A model generated the notes under the pieces. It had not been told where the DNA came from. It saw nothing but the letters and a program-made list of their open reading frames with translations, and searched no databases. Of a stretch of 36,197 nt of DNA, positions 9,168-17,900 are shown piece by piece; position 1 is the stretch's first letter; every line of letters begins with the position of its first letter. Where the stretch lies: positions 331-36,527 of the forward strand of contig DLLC01000022.1 in assembly GCA_002476625.1 (NCBI GenBank), in the 5' to 3' direction. The DNA comes from Porphyromonadaceae bacterium UBA7572 (GTDB taxonomy: Bacteria > Bacteroidota > Bacteroidia > Bacteroidales > Muribaculaceae). Position numbers and translations under genes: made by a program.

Positions 9168-9995
9168 TTATTTGATTACCTTAACAGCGCTTGTTGTGCC
9201 ATCGGTGTAGGTGGTAACCACGATGTTTACGCCACTGAATGCTTCGCTGCTTGACTGGCCGGCGAGGTTCACGTATTTCACGTTAGCCACAGTCTTGGCG
9301 GCGTTCACATCGCTCACTGCGGTAGATGTCTGGTTAGAAGGAGCCGACACGAGTGGACCCCAGTCGTTCTTTCCTCCTTTGAATGGTGAGAACATCCACA
9401 TGTCCCAGCAGTTGTCAGTGAGCTTGCGGCCACTTGCGCCAGTGCTGGCATATCCTGGCTTTTCTGGACTGGTGGCCACCCAGTAGCTCCAGTAGCCTTT
9501 GCTCATCCAGCCGCTGTTCCAGTAGTCGGCGTCGCTGGCAGAGACATAATTGTCAAAATTGTTGGTGGAGCTGATGAGGTAAACGCCTCTCTCGTCTGGC
9601 TGCACAGCATTGCCATCGGCATCGTTGAGGGTGAAACCGTTGTTATCTGCGTCCCATCCGAAACCACCAATGGCTGCGCCATAGGCTGTGGCTCCGGCGG
9701 CGAGCACGAAGAAGCGTGGGTTGTTGGCTGCAATGTCGTAAACCATGTCGGCGCCGGTCTTCTCACCATCGAAGTGGTAGCCAAACACCAAGGTGTTGTC
9801 GTAGCCGGTCCATTTGATGGCAAGCACAGCGGTGTTGCTGCCTTCTCCGCTCCAGTTCTTAATGTCGCTCACGGAGAAAGAGGCTGCGTTGGCTGGGGCT
9901 TTCTTGATTTCTTTGGTACGAACCACATTGGGCTGTTGTGCCACCATAGTGGCAGCGCAGAGCGCTGCAAGGATAAGGGTGTAAATTTTTTTCAT
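9168..9995 (-). CDS. Secreted tryptophan-rich surface protein of the cobalamin regulon, T9SS-type tail
   Basis: This 275-residue protein has a type I signal peptide (MKKIYTLILAALCAATMVAQ) and no lipobox. The central domain (about residues 40-215) carries the motifs VSDIKNWSGEGSNTAVLAIK, TLVFGYHFDGEKTGADMVYD, GAAIGGFGWDADNNG and WNSGWMSKGYWSYWVATS. I recognise the pattern from Bacteroides surface proteins but cannot attach a firm family name; it is not DUF4465. The tail, residues 225-275 (VANVKYVNLAGQ ... GVNIVVTTYTDGT ... VKVIK), is the same sorting-domain-like module as in two neighbours. It is the first gene of the leftward operon behind a cobalamin riboswitch, so it is a good candidate for a cobamide-binding protein, possibly related to the BtuH type; that is inference. 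Confidence 0.78.
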   Translation of the reverse strand: MKKIYTLILAALCAATMVAQQPNVVRTKEIKKAPANAASFSVSDIKNWSGEGSNTAVLAIKWTGYDNTLVFGYHFDGEKTGADMVYDIAANNPRFFVLAAGATAYGAAIGGFGWDADNNGFTLNDADGNAVQPDERGVYLISSTNNFDNYVSASDADYWNSGWMSKGYWSYWVATSPEKPGYASTGASGRKLTDNCWDMWMFSPFKGGKNDWGPLVSAPSNQTSTAVSDVNAAKTVANVKYVNLAGQSSSEAFSGVNIVVTTYTDGTTSAVKVIK

Positions 9996-10271
9996 TTCGT
10001 TGAGTTTTTTTATTTTTGTTGATAAATAAGAATTGCGTAACTCATAACTAATGTTTTAGGATTCCGTGGGGGGGGGAAAGGGGCACAAAAGCTGTGTCAT
10101 ATGGCGAGTGGCGGCATCTGTTGGGCTTGCCGACGGCCATAGGAGTGTGCGCAGACAGAAACCACACAATATATAAAGTGGCTTTTGATGTGTAGGGGTA
10201 ATTTCTGCGACTACATCATTCAGTTTGTTTTGCGCCTCGGTCCATATCCACGTGAACCATAACAAGGCTTT
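9996..10271 (-). other. Long leader between riboswitch and first gene of the leftward cobalamin operon
   Basis: This gap of about 275 bases lies inside the transcript of the leftward operon. It contains a run of nine G at 10068-10076 (nine C in the transcript). A 69-codon open frame (10056-10265) shows no recognisable protein family and is not called. No remnant of a TonB receptor was found here. Confidence 0.5.
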
Positions 10272-10500
10272 ATGCGGAGGTAGGTATTCTGACTTGTTTC
10301 CGTCGCTTCACGCCTTCCCAGTGATGATGTAGCCGCCAAAAGAGGAGCAAAATAATTACCAGTGGCTTTATTATGATTGTGAAACGACAAAAGTTATACT
10401 TTGGAAACTCACAGCAGCGGGACTGTCCGGGATTCTCACCCGATTCCCTATTAAACTCTCTTTGTGATTAAGAGTGCCTCACATATAAGTTTTGTCGGTG
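10272..10500 (-). ncRNA. Cobalamin (B12) riboswitch of the leftward operon
   Basis: Read on the minus strand, the aptamer elements appear in order: GGGAATCGGGTGAGAATCCC then GGACAGTCCCGCTGCTGT, GCCACTG, GGGAAGGCG and AAGTCAGAATACCTACC (complement at 10279-10295). The fit to the cobalamin riboswitch consensus is better than for the copy at 2121-2345. It is transcribed toward the genes at 9168-9995 and 7895-9154. Confidence 0.95.
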
Positions 10501-10531
10501 CAAAGGTAGTAATATTTTCTAAATCGGCAAA
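10501..10531 (-). promoter_or_regulatory. Promoter of the leftward cobalamin operon
   Basis: On the minus strand TACCTTTG (complement at 10501-10508) is an exact -7 element, and TTTG (complement at 10528-10531) lies 19 bases upstream as the -33 element. Transcription would begin just at the edge of the riboswitch. Confidence 0.82.
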
Positions 10532-10545
10532 AATATGCGCACCAC

Positions 10546-10590
10546 AAAAAAAGCCGCGCGCCTTTGAGTGTCTGGCGTGCGGCTTTTTGC
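10546..10590 (-). terminator. Terminator of rpsU, probably bidirectional
   Basis: A 12-bp GC-rich stem (10551-10562 with 10574-10585, one wobble pair) is flanked by an A run on the left and a T run on the right, so it can act in both directions. On the minus strand it lies just after the rpsU stop codon. Confidence 0.9.
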
Positions 10591-10612
10591 CTGTGCTTGG
10601 CCAAAAGGGGAT

Positions 10613-10804
10613 TTATTCCTCCACTTGGCGGAGCTTCTGAACGTAAATGGCCTTGGCCATCTTCTTGCGGTTGATTACTGATGGCTTGTCGAACTGCTGG
10701 CGTGCGCGAAGTTCTTTCACGATGCCAGTTCTTTCGTATTTACGTTTGAATTTCTTAAGGGCGCGTTCAATGTTTTCGCCTTCTTTTACTGGAACTACGA
10801 TCAT
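10613..10804 (-). CDS. rpsU: 30S ribosomal protein S21
   Basis: The 63-residue product (starting MIVVPVKEGENIERALKKFK) is the small basic ribosomal protein S21, which binds the platform of the 30S subunit and is involved in translation initiation. Length and the motif KFKRKYERTGIVKELRARQ match the family. It is monocistronic: a terminator follows directly, and the next gene upstream points away. The candidate promoter lies almost 400 bases upstream, which leaves an unusually long untranslated leader. Confidence 0.96.
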   Translation of the reverse strand: MIVVPVKEGENIERALKKFKRKYERTGIVKELRARQQFDKPSVINRKKMAKAIYVQKLRQVEE

Positions 10805-11197
10805 AATTCTAAAAAGTTTTTTTTAATTGTTTGTTATAATAATTATTTGATGTTTTGCTTATTTTTTTTACTTCCGCAGCTTAATGCATTGCACATGCGG
10901 TAAACATACTGAGACTGTGGGCAGTGGTACAGCCTTTTAGTAGCCGTGGGGGAGAAGCGTGGCTAATGTCCTCGCCTTTTCCGCTTGGTTTTGCTTTTAT
11001 GTATGAATGTTGGGCTTTTCCCGTTAGAAATGTTCATCATCGCATCATCACTCCGCCATTTTGAATGTATAGCGAGTGGCTTCAATGATTGACGTGGCGT
11101 GGTACGGGTCCCTACGCCTATAATCTGATGGGTGATATGTGTGATTAATCTGTATGTCTGTTGGGGTAAAAATCAACCTCCTTTCAGTTTTCGGGTG

Positions 11198-11228
11198 CAA
11201 AATTAGTAAAAAAAAGCGGAATGGCAAT
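11198..11228 (-). promoter_or_regulatory. Candidate promoter of rpsU
   Basis: On the minus strand TAATTTTG (complement at 11198-11205) fits the -7 consensus. A partial -33 element (ATTG, complement at 11225-11228) lies 19 bases upstream. No better match was seen closer to the gene. Confidence 0.5.
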
Positions 11229-11331
11229 TTCTTTTCCGCCAAAATCAGCGCTTTACCTTGAAAATATGTTAATTTTTTTCGGTTCATCGTTCTGAATGAG
11301 ATGTCTCATTTTTTTTTTGAAGTGAAATGCC

Positions 11332-11339
11332 TATTTTTG
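11332..11339 (+). promoter_or_regulatory. Candidate -7 promoter element for the gene at 11365
   Basis: TATTTTTG fits TAnnTTTG and lies 26 bases before the chosen start codon. A TTTG at 11316-11319 is only 12 bases upstream, too close for a usual -33 element, so the call is tentative. Confidence 0.4.
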
Positions 11340-11364
11340 TGATTGCTAAAGAAGCTTGACTATA

Positions 11365-12324
11365 ATGGTGGCACGGAAAATATTGTTTGTGGTGAGCGCG
11401 TTAGCGCTGGCTCTTGGCGCATTTGCGCAGACCGACACCTCTATGCGCTTTAAGCCAACGCTGCCGCCGTCGGTGGCGATGAAGGTGGTGGGCGCTTATC
11501 CGCAGTTCTCCATCATGATGCCTAATATAGTCAGTCCGAAGTTGAACAACTATCTGCCACCCGAACCGCTCAAACTATCCAACAAACTTTCGGACCTCCC
11601 CGACAGCCTTAAGACGGCTCCAGAGCTGAGCGTGAAACCACTGGTGTATCGCAGTGAGAGCAAATTCGACTTCAGGGGCAATCCCTTTGTGCACGACTGG
11701 AGCGCTGGCGGTGAAGTGCTTAGGCTTGCCGATGGATTGAGTGTGGTGGGCAGTGGAAGCTACACCGCATTGCCTGCTTTAGGCACGATGGGCACGGGTA
11801 GTCTCGGATTCCGTGCCACGCCCACCGAGAGGTTCACGCTTGGCTTCGGCGCGAGTGGCGTGAAATATCACATGGGCCGCTCGGCGTGGAATGATTTCGG
11901 CCTTTACTTGAATGGCAGCTACAAGCTCACCGACCGCTTGAGTGTGAACGCTTTCGGGCAGTATTACTTCGATAAAAGATTTCACTCTGTGGCTGCGATG
12001 GGCTATATGCAGAGCGCGGTGTATGGCGGTTCGCTCGACTACCAGTTCTCTGACAGCTTCAGCTTGGCAGTTGGGGCGCAGCGCTACTACGACGCTTACA
12101 CCCACACTTGGAAGACCGTGCCCATCGTGGCGCCTACATTCAAGATTTTTGGCGCGCCACTGTCGGTCGACGTGGGCGGACTGCTTTATAATATTGTGGA
12201 AACACTCATCAACAATGCCCGTGAGGGCAGCAGCCACCATTATTCCGCACCTTCGGGCTCGTGGAGTTCTTCCCCCTCCAGTCATTTCCAGAGCCGCCGC
12301 GCCCAAGGTGGCGATATCCGGTAG
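11365..12324 (+). CDS. Outer-membrane beta-barrel-like protein of unknown function
   Basis: The product has 319 residues from ATG 11365 (MVARKILFVVSALALALGAFAQ, a clear signal peptide); an in-frame TTG three codons upstream is less likely. The mature region alternates polar and hydrophobic residues with frequent Gly and Tyr in strands such as LSVVGSGSYTALP, RFTLGFGASGVKYHMG, FGLYLNGSYKLTDRLSVNAF and SFSLAVGAQRYYDAY, as expected of an outer-membrane barrel. The C-terminus (about residues 285-319) is a Ser/His/Arg-rich low-complexity tail, which is unusual for a barrel that should end in an aromatic residue. I do not recognise a named family. The next gene is transcribed from its own promoter. 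Confidence 0.7.
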   Translation: MVARKILFVVSALALALGAFAQTDTSMRFKPTLPPSVAMKVVGAYPQFSIMMPNIVSPKLNNYLPPEPLKLSNKLSDLPDSLKTAPELSVKPLVYRSESKFDFRGNPFVHDWSAGGEVLRLADGLSVVGSGSYTALPALGTMGTGSLGFRATPTERFTLGFGASGVKYHMGRSAWNDFGLYLNGSYKLTDRLSVNAFGQYYFDKRFHSVAAMGYMQSAVYGGSLDYQFSDSFSLAVGAQRYYDAYTHTWKTVPIVAPTFKIFGAPLSVDVGGLLYNIVETLINNAREGSSHHYSAPSGSWSSSPSSHFQSRRAQGGDIR

Positions 12325-12363
12325 CTCATTCTCCAGCAGAAAAAAGTTTGCGAAAACACTTGG

Positions 12364-12395
12364 TTTGTGCAGTTTTTCACGAAAAACCGCACAAA
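12364..12395 (+). terminator. Hairpin after the barrel-like gene, possible weak terminator
   Basis: TTTGTGC (12364-12370) pairs with GCACAAA (12389-12395) and GTTTTT (12372-12377) with AAAAAC (12382-12387), around a four-base loop with one A-C mismatch. There is no T run on the plus strand, so efficient termination is uncertain. Confidence 0.4.
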
Positions 12396-12488
12396 ATATC
12401 CTTGTGGGTGTTAGTTTGAATTTGTGGCGCATTGGTTTGTTTGAAATTGTCTGAAAAGTGTCATAAAAATTTAAATTTATTATTTGTT

Positions 12489-12523
12489 TTTGTGGTTATT
12501 GTTAATAATTATGATTAACTTTG
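12489..12523 (+). promoter_or_regulatory. Promoter of the M6 metalloprotease gene
   Basis: TAACTTTG at 12516-12523 is an exact -7 element, with TTTG at 12489-12492 lying 23 bases upstream. It rules out the TTG at 12521 as start codon, since that codon is inside the promoter. Confidence 0.72.
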
Positions 12524-12592
12524 CTTCTACAAATAAAAAAGAATGCCACTTTTTTGGGGAATATTATAGATAATTTTAGCGAAGTAGAGGAT

Positions 12593-14806
12593 ATGAGATT
12601 AAAAAATGCAAGGAAAATGTTGAAAGCCGTGTTGGCGGCAATGGCTCTGGTAGGCGGTTATTCGCAAGCCTTTGCCGTGGAGGCATGCCCTGATCCGGCA
12701 ACCGTTACCCAGCCCGATGGATCCACCATTACACTCTTGCTTCATGGCGACGAGTGGTTCAGCTACAGCACCACAGTAGATGGCTACACTGTGGTGAAAG
12801 ACGAGGCTGATGGCTTCTTCAAATATGCGGTGCTGAACCATGATGAACTTGTGGCAGGCTCCATTGTGGCGCACGACGCGGCCAATCGAACGGCTGTCGA
12901 AAAAACGGCACTCGAGGGTACTCCTCGCTATATCTCTCCTGATGCAACTACGGTGGCATCCATTCGCGCCAAGCGCCGGCTGCATGGCACCACCGGACGC
13001 TATGACTACAAAAACTTTCGAGGCTTAGTGATTCTGGTGGCCTACAATGATTGCCCATTCGTGTTCAGCGACCCTCACACCTTATTCAATGATATGATTA
13101 ACCAGCACGACTACAAGGGGTTTATGAGCAACGCGCAGTTTCCAGAGCTGATTCCTTACACAGGCTCGGTGCGTGACTATTTCTACAGCAGTTCGGCAGG
13201 ACTGTTCGACCCCGTGTTTGACGTGGTGGGCCCGGTCACCATTGACTATTCGCAGTATTCTGCATTGAAGTCGAACAATGCGCAGGCACTCGTGAGCGCG
13301 GCCTTGACAGCCGCCGACTCGCTGGTCAACTATAAGGACTACGACCGCAATGGCGATGGGGTGGTGGACATGGTGTTCTTTCTGTTTGCCGGCGGTGGCA
13401 GCAACTTCTCTGGCAACGACAGCCGTCTGCTGTGGCCCCATGCCTCCACGGTGATGGGCAAGTCGCTCGACGGCGTCAGCTTTGGCCGGTATGCCTGCTC
13501 CACAGAGCTTTACGGCCGTCCGCAATCGGAAATTATCGATGGCATTGGCACCATTTGCCATGAGTTCAGCCATGTGCTCGGCCTCCCTGACCTTTACGAC
13601 ACCGACGGCACCGGCAGCGGAGGCGCAAGCGTGACCCCTGGCCGATGGAGCTTGATGGCGCAGGGTAGCTACCTTAACCAGAGTCGCACCCCATGCGCCT
13701 ACAGCACCTACGAGCGCTATGCGGCAGGGTTTATCACACCAGAAAGTTTGACTAAAAAAGGGGATTACGCCTTGCCTGCTATCACCACTTGCAACAAAGG
13801 TTATCGCCTTGAGAGCAACACACCCAATGAGTATTTCCTACTCGAGACACGAAAAAAGGAAGGCTGGGACGCCTATCTGCCCGGTGAGGGAATGCTGGTT
13901 TGGCGTGTTGACTCCACCAATGCCAACGTGTGGGAGAACAACAAGGTGAACTGTGATCCCTCACACAGCTATTATCAGCTGCTGCGTGCCACCAGTGGCA
14001 CCACTGATTCAGGCGCCGACCCATTTCCTGGAACTGGTGGCGTGACCAGTATAGACGGCACCACCACACCGAGCCTTAGCTCCTGGAGCGGCTTAAACAG
14101 CGATTTCTCCATCTCTAATATAGTCCGCAGCACCGACGGCACAGTGCGTTTCCATCTTGCCGTGCAGCAGTTCGCCACCTATGTGGAAGATTTTGAGAAC
14201 GCTACGGTGAGCGGTGCAACCCTAACAGGAAAATTCGCAGCGTGGACGCTAAAAAACGGAGCAAAGCTGGCGTCGACCGCAGGCGAGAACGGAGGAACTG
14301 GGCGGGCGGCATGTTCAATGGTACGCAGCAGCGAGCTGATTAGCGATAGTCTGCCATGGGAAATCAACTCTTGGTCGTACAAGTTCTTCAACCCCACGTC
14401 GTCGTCCACCATTGTCCGCACCTACTATCGCACACCCGACGCCACCTCGTGGTCGTCGCTCAAAAATGTGGACGGCCTTGAGTCTGTGACGGTGGGCGCA
14501 GGCACAAGCGCCGATTTCAGTTTCTTCACTCAGCTGCCCAAAGGCACAGAGGTGCGCATTGTGGAATACACTGGAAATCGTGCCTCCCTATGCTATGTGG
14601 ACGATATTTCATTCGTAGTGCCTGTGGAGGAGCAAACCACCAAGGGCGACCTGAACGCCGACGGCAATGTGGACGTGACCGATGTGACGATGCTCATCAA
14701 TGCCATTTTATCACCCACCGACCTCGCTGGGGCAGACGTGAACGGCGATGGGGCTGTGGACGTGACCGATGTGACCCAACTTATCAATATCGTGTTAGGC
14801 AATTAG
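12593..14806 (+). CDS. Secreted M6-family metalloprotease with C-terminal dockerin-like module
   Basis: The product has 737 residues from ATG 12593 (MRLKNARKMLKAVLAAMALV, signal peptide to about residue 27). The N-terminal domain (about 28-120) is the propeptide-like segment common in Bacteroidales M6 proteins. The catalytic domain (about 135-440) has the zinc motif HEFSHVLGLPD with His323, Glu324 and His327, matching the M6 (immune inhibitor A-like) HExxH pattern. A beta-sandwich-like region follows (about 530-675). Residues 684-737 are two dockerin-like calcium-binding repeats (DLNADGNVDVTDV and DVNGDGAVDVTDV). It should cleave extracellular proteins; the substrate is unknown. It lies just before the giant GLUG-repeat gene, but a separate short intergenic hairpin and candidate promoter divide them. 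Confidence 0.92.
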   Translation: MRLKNARKMLKAVLAAMALVGGYSQAFAVEACPDPATVTQPDGSTITLLLHGDEWFSYSTTVDGYTVVKDEADGFFKYAVLNHDELVAGSIVAHDAANRTAVEKTALEGTPRYISPDATTVASIRAKRRLHGTTGRYDYKNFRGLVILVAYNDCPFVFSDPHTLFNDMINQHDYKGFMSNAQFPELIPYTGSVRDYFYSSSAGLFDPVFDVVGPVTIDYSQYSALKSNNAQALVSAALTAADSLVNYKDYDRNGDGVVDMVFFLFAGGGSNFSGNDSRLLWPHASTVMGKSLDGVSFGRYACSTELYGRPQSEIIDGIGTICHEFSHVLGLPDLYDTDGTGSGGASVTPGRWSLMAQGSYLNQSRTPCAYSTYERYAAGFITPESLTKKGDYALPAITTCNKGYRLESNTPNEYFLLETRKKEGWDAYLPGEGMLVWRVDSTNANVWENNKVNCDPSHSYYQLLRATSGTTDSGADPFPGTGGVTSIDGTTTPSLSSWSGLNSDFSISNIVRSTDGTVRFHLAVQQFATYVEDFENATVSGATLTGKFAAWTLKNGAKLASTAGENGGTGRAACSMVRSSELISDSLPWEINSWSYKFFNPTSSSTIVRTYYRTPDATSWSSLKNVDGLESVTVGAGTSADFSFFTQLPKGTEVRIVEYTGNRASLCYVDDISFVVPVEEQTTKGDLNADGNVDVTDVTMLINAILSPTDLAGADVNGDGAVDVTDVTQLINIVLGN

Positions 14807-14816
14807 CCTCACTTTC

Positions 14817-14834
14817 CCCCACACGCCTGTGGGG
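14817..14834 (+). terminator. Short hairpin after the metalloprotease gene
   Basis: CCCCACA (14817-14823) pairs perfectly with TGTGGGG (14828-14834) around a four-base loop. It is 11 bases after the stop codon but has no following T run, so it may be a weak terminator or mRNA-stabilising hairpin. Confidence 0.4.
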
Positions 14835-14921
14835 CACATCCTCACGGCAAACCAAGCCAGCGACAATATTTGTAAAATACATATCAATTCATTTTTTTAT
14901 TAACTTAATTCACAACACAAG

Positions 14922-17900
14922 ATGAAAAGACTCAACTCTTTTTGGGGACTGCTGACGGCCATGGCCGTCACAGCCTTCAGCGCTCAGGCGCAAGAGGAGG
15001 TTTCGCAGTTGCGTGCTCCTGTCAATCAGGATGCTCCAGCCTCGGTCGTGAATACGGTGAAAGGAGGCTCTGCCACCTATATGGTGAATGAGGCTTCCGA
15101 ACTCGTGCCGATGACCGACTTCAAGGCTGCCGCGGCTACCGAAACCCCGACGGCTGCCAAGAGCGTCAAGAAAGCCCCTCGCAAGGTGGCTTCGGTGAAT
15201 GAACTTGCTGGAAGCTACGTGCTCACAGGCAAGTCGATGCTTACATCGGGCTACAATGGTGTGGCCGTGACCGTGACAGCGGTGGGCACCGACTCCATTG
15301 CCATGGCCAACTTCTGGGCAAAAGGCTACAGCACCGTGGTCAAGGCCAAGGTGGACGTGGCCACAGGCGCTATCACCATCCCTTACCAGGTGATGGGCCA
15401 GCATGAAACCTATGGCGACATCGTGTTTGCCAAGACGAACCTCAACGATGGCTCGCCACTGGATGGCGAAGCTGTGGCAGGCGTAATCACTGCAGATGGC
15501 GTGATTCAACTCAGCGATGCGTGGGGCGCCTACGTTAAAGCCTCTGCCACCGCCACATCATGGAGCTTCTTCTCGGTGGTGCGCGGCACTGAACTTGAAA
15601 AGTGCAACGCCGTGTTCACAGGCAAGAAGCACAACGGCGGCGACACCGAGTCGTATGGCGTGGTGTTTAAGCAGACTGCAGAGAATGTGGCTGAAATCAA
15701 AAACTTGGGCGACTACGGACAGACTGTGAAAATAGAGCTCAAGCGCAACAAGACAGCCTCTATTCCTTCTTCACTGATTGCCTACAACTCAACGTATGGC
15801 GATTTCTATTGCTATAACCTCGTTTTCAGCGAAACGGGGGCAACCCTGAACACCGACGATGCCGTCACTTCCGTGTCCACCAACCCTAAAAGCCTTGAGT
15901 GGGCAAACTGGGGCGTGGTAACCGGAACCACCAAAGGCTCTCGCTACTTGGTGTCGGCTTATGACTCCTGCGGCATCACTACGAGCACCGACATCGTGTA
16001 CCCAACGCTCAGCGTGACCGAGTTCCAGGGCGAGGGCACCGAGGCGAGCCCTTATCTGATTAAGACTCGCGACGACCTTATCCTCTTGAGCGACAAGGTG
16101 GCAGAAATCACCGATTTCGACTGCACCACTCCTCCGCTGACCGCTAAATACTGCCGTGCATTCTTGGGCAAGTATTTCCGTGTGGAGAACGACATCGACA
16201 TGGGTGGCTATAAGTTCACCCCTATCGGTGATGACTGGCAGCACATTTTTGCCGGCACCTTCGATGGCGGCAACCACACCATTAAGGGTCTGTATGTGGA
16301 TAAGAGCACATCTTACGCAGCACTCTTCGGACGCACCGACACTGTGGCTGTGATCAAGAACCTGAACATTGAAAACGCTACAATCACCACCACGGCCTCT
16401 TATGCTTCGGCTATCGCAGGCTGGTCGCTGGGTACAATCCAGAATGTGTCGGTGAAAAACTCCACCATCAGTGGCGACGGCTATGCTGTGGGCGCTGTGG
16501 CTGGTATCACTTACGCTATCAGTGACGCTAAGGTGGAAAACTGCCAAATCAATGGCAAGTATGGCTACACTGGCGGTGTGGCTGGCGAGGCACATGCCCC
16601 TATCACCAACTGCTACGCCAAGAATGTGAAAATCGTTTCGGCTACTACCAGCAGCGACACTCCTGGCCTGCCAGTGGGTGGTGTGGTAGGTAACCTCTAC
16701 TATGCTGATATGGAGAACTGCTGGTTTGCCGGCACTATCGACGGAAGCTCATTGCTGTCGCAATATCAGTCGATCGGTGGCGTGGCAGGTTTCGCATCGG
16801 CCTCTACCGTTAAGAACTGCTTTGCAGTGGGCAACCTGAGCACCTATGGCCCCGGCGCTATCGTGGGCGGTATCGTGGGCTTCTTGCGCGGTAATATTGA
16901 GAACTGCTTCTTCAATGGCCGCGTGGATGCCATGTCGGCCCGCTCCTCTGGTGGCGCAGTAGGTCGCCTTTGCGCTTACCGTGTGGCCACTGGCCAACCA
17001 CTCACCGAATGCAAGATGACCAATGTGTACTCTGCCGGTAGCGTGGTATCGGAAACTTACCAGTACCAATCACAAACCGACGCTCAGAACAATGAAATCA
17101 TCGGTGTGATTCTGAATGGATCAAACCCTGTACTTACTAATGTGTACTTCGACAAGCAAGTGGTAAGCCTTACCAACTCGGCTTACGGTGTGAACACCGA
17201 CCAGCTTGTGGGCGCACAAGGCCCTGCCGGCTTCGACGCCAAGGCCTGGACCTTTACAGAAGGCCGCTATCCAGCCCTCACCACATTCAAGGACCTCGAT
17301 GCTTCGAAGGTGGCCACTGTGGCTGTGGTGATGCCAAATGGCGCTACTTTCGACAAATTTACAAAGAGCGCCACTCTGAACAAGGACGCATCAGTGGTGG
17401 TGGGCTTCCTGATGGGTACTACCCTTCGTAGCAAGGGCAACTATGCAAGCATCAGTGGCAACACGATCACTCTGAATGAGAATGGCGAATTTGGCAACGA
17501 CACCTTGTTCTATGCCTCAGCTTCCGACAATTACGTGCGCTATTACCGCATCGTGAAGGTGGCTCCTATTCCTTATGAAGGCGGCGGTGTGGCCGAAAAT
17601 CCATACCTTATCAAGACAAAAGCCGACCTCGTGCTTCTCTCACAACTCACTACCGTGAAGAAGCAGCTCTTCCCCGAGACTTACTTCAAGCTCGCCAACG
17701 ACATCGACCTTGAATACGACGAGGCATTCCTCGGCATTTGCGCAAACTCCGACGATGCCCACAACTACTTTGCTGGCTCTATCGACGGCGACGGCCACTA
17801 CATCCACAAGATGAAATTCTATCCAGTGGTATGGAAGACCGAAGGCACAGCCACCTCTTGGGGTACGCTCAACACTTCCGACTGCAAGGGCTACAAGGGC

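Larger units (their letters stand above)
10805..11364. other. 560-base intergenic region: rpsU leader and divergent promoters
   Basis: This region holds the long rpsU leader (about 10805-11190, minus strand), the candidate rpsU promoter (11198-11228), a degenerate copy of the palindromic element seen at 24640 (11091-11115) and the promoter region of the gene at 11365. I see no tRNA, and no protein-coding gene that I would support. Confidence 0.5.

Noticed and set aside
10056..10265. 69-codon frame in the leader of the leftward cobalamin operon
   Set aside because: No family resemblance, no signal peptide, and it runs through the homopolymer tract; reported only as part of the leader.
12023..12454. 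143-codon frame overlapping the end of the barrel-like gene
   Set aside because: Shifted frame of the gene at 11365-12324; no sign of a frameshift because the main frame stays coherent to its stop codon.
12521..12592. Earlier TTG start for the M6 metalloprotease
   Set aside because: The TTG is inside the -7 promoter element, and ATG 12593 gives a normal signal peptide.
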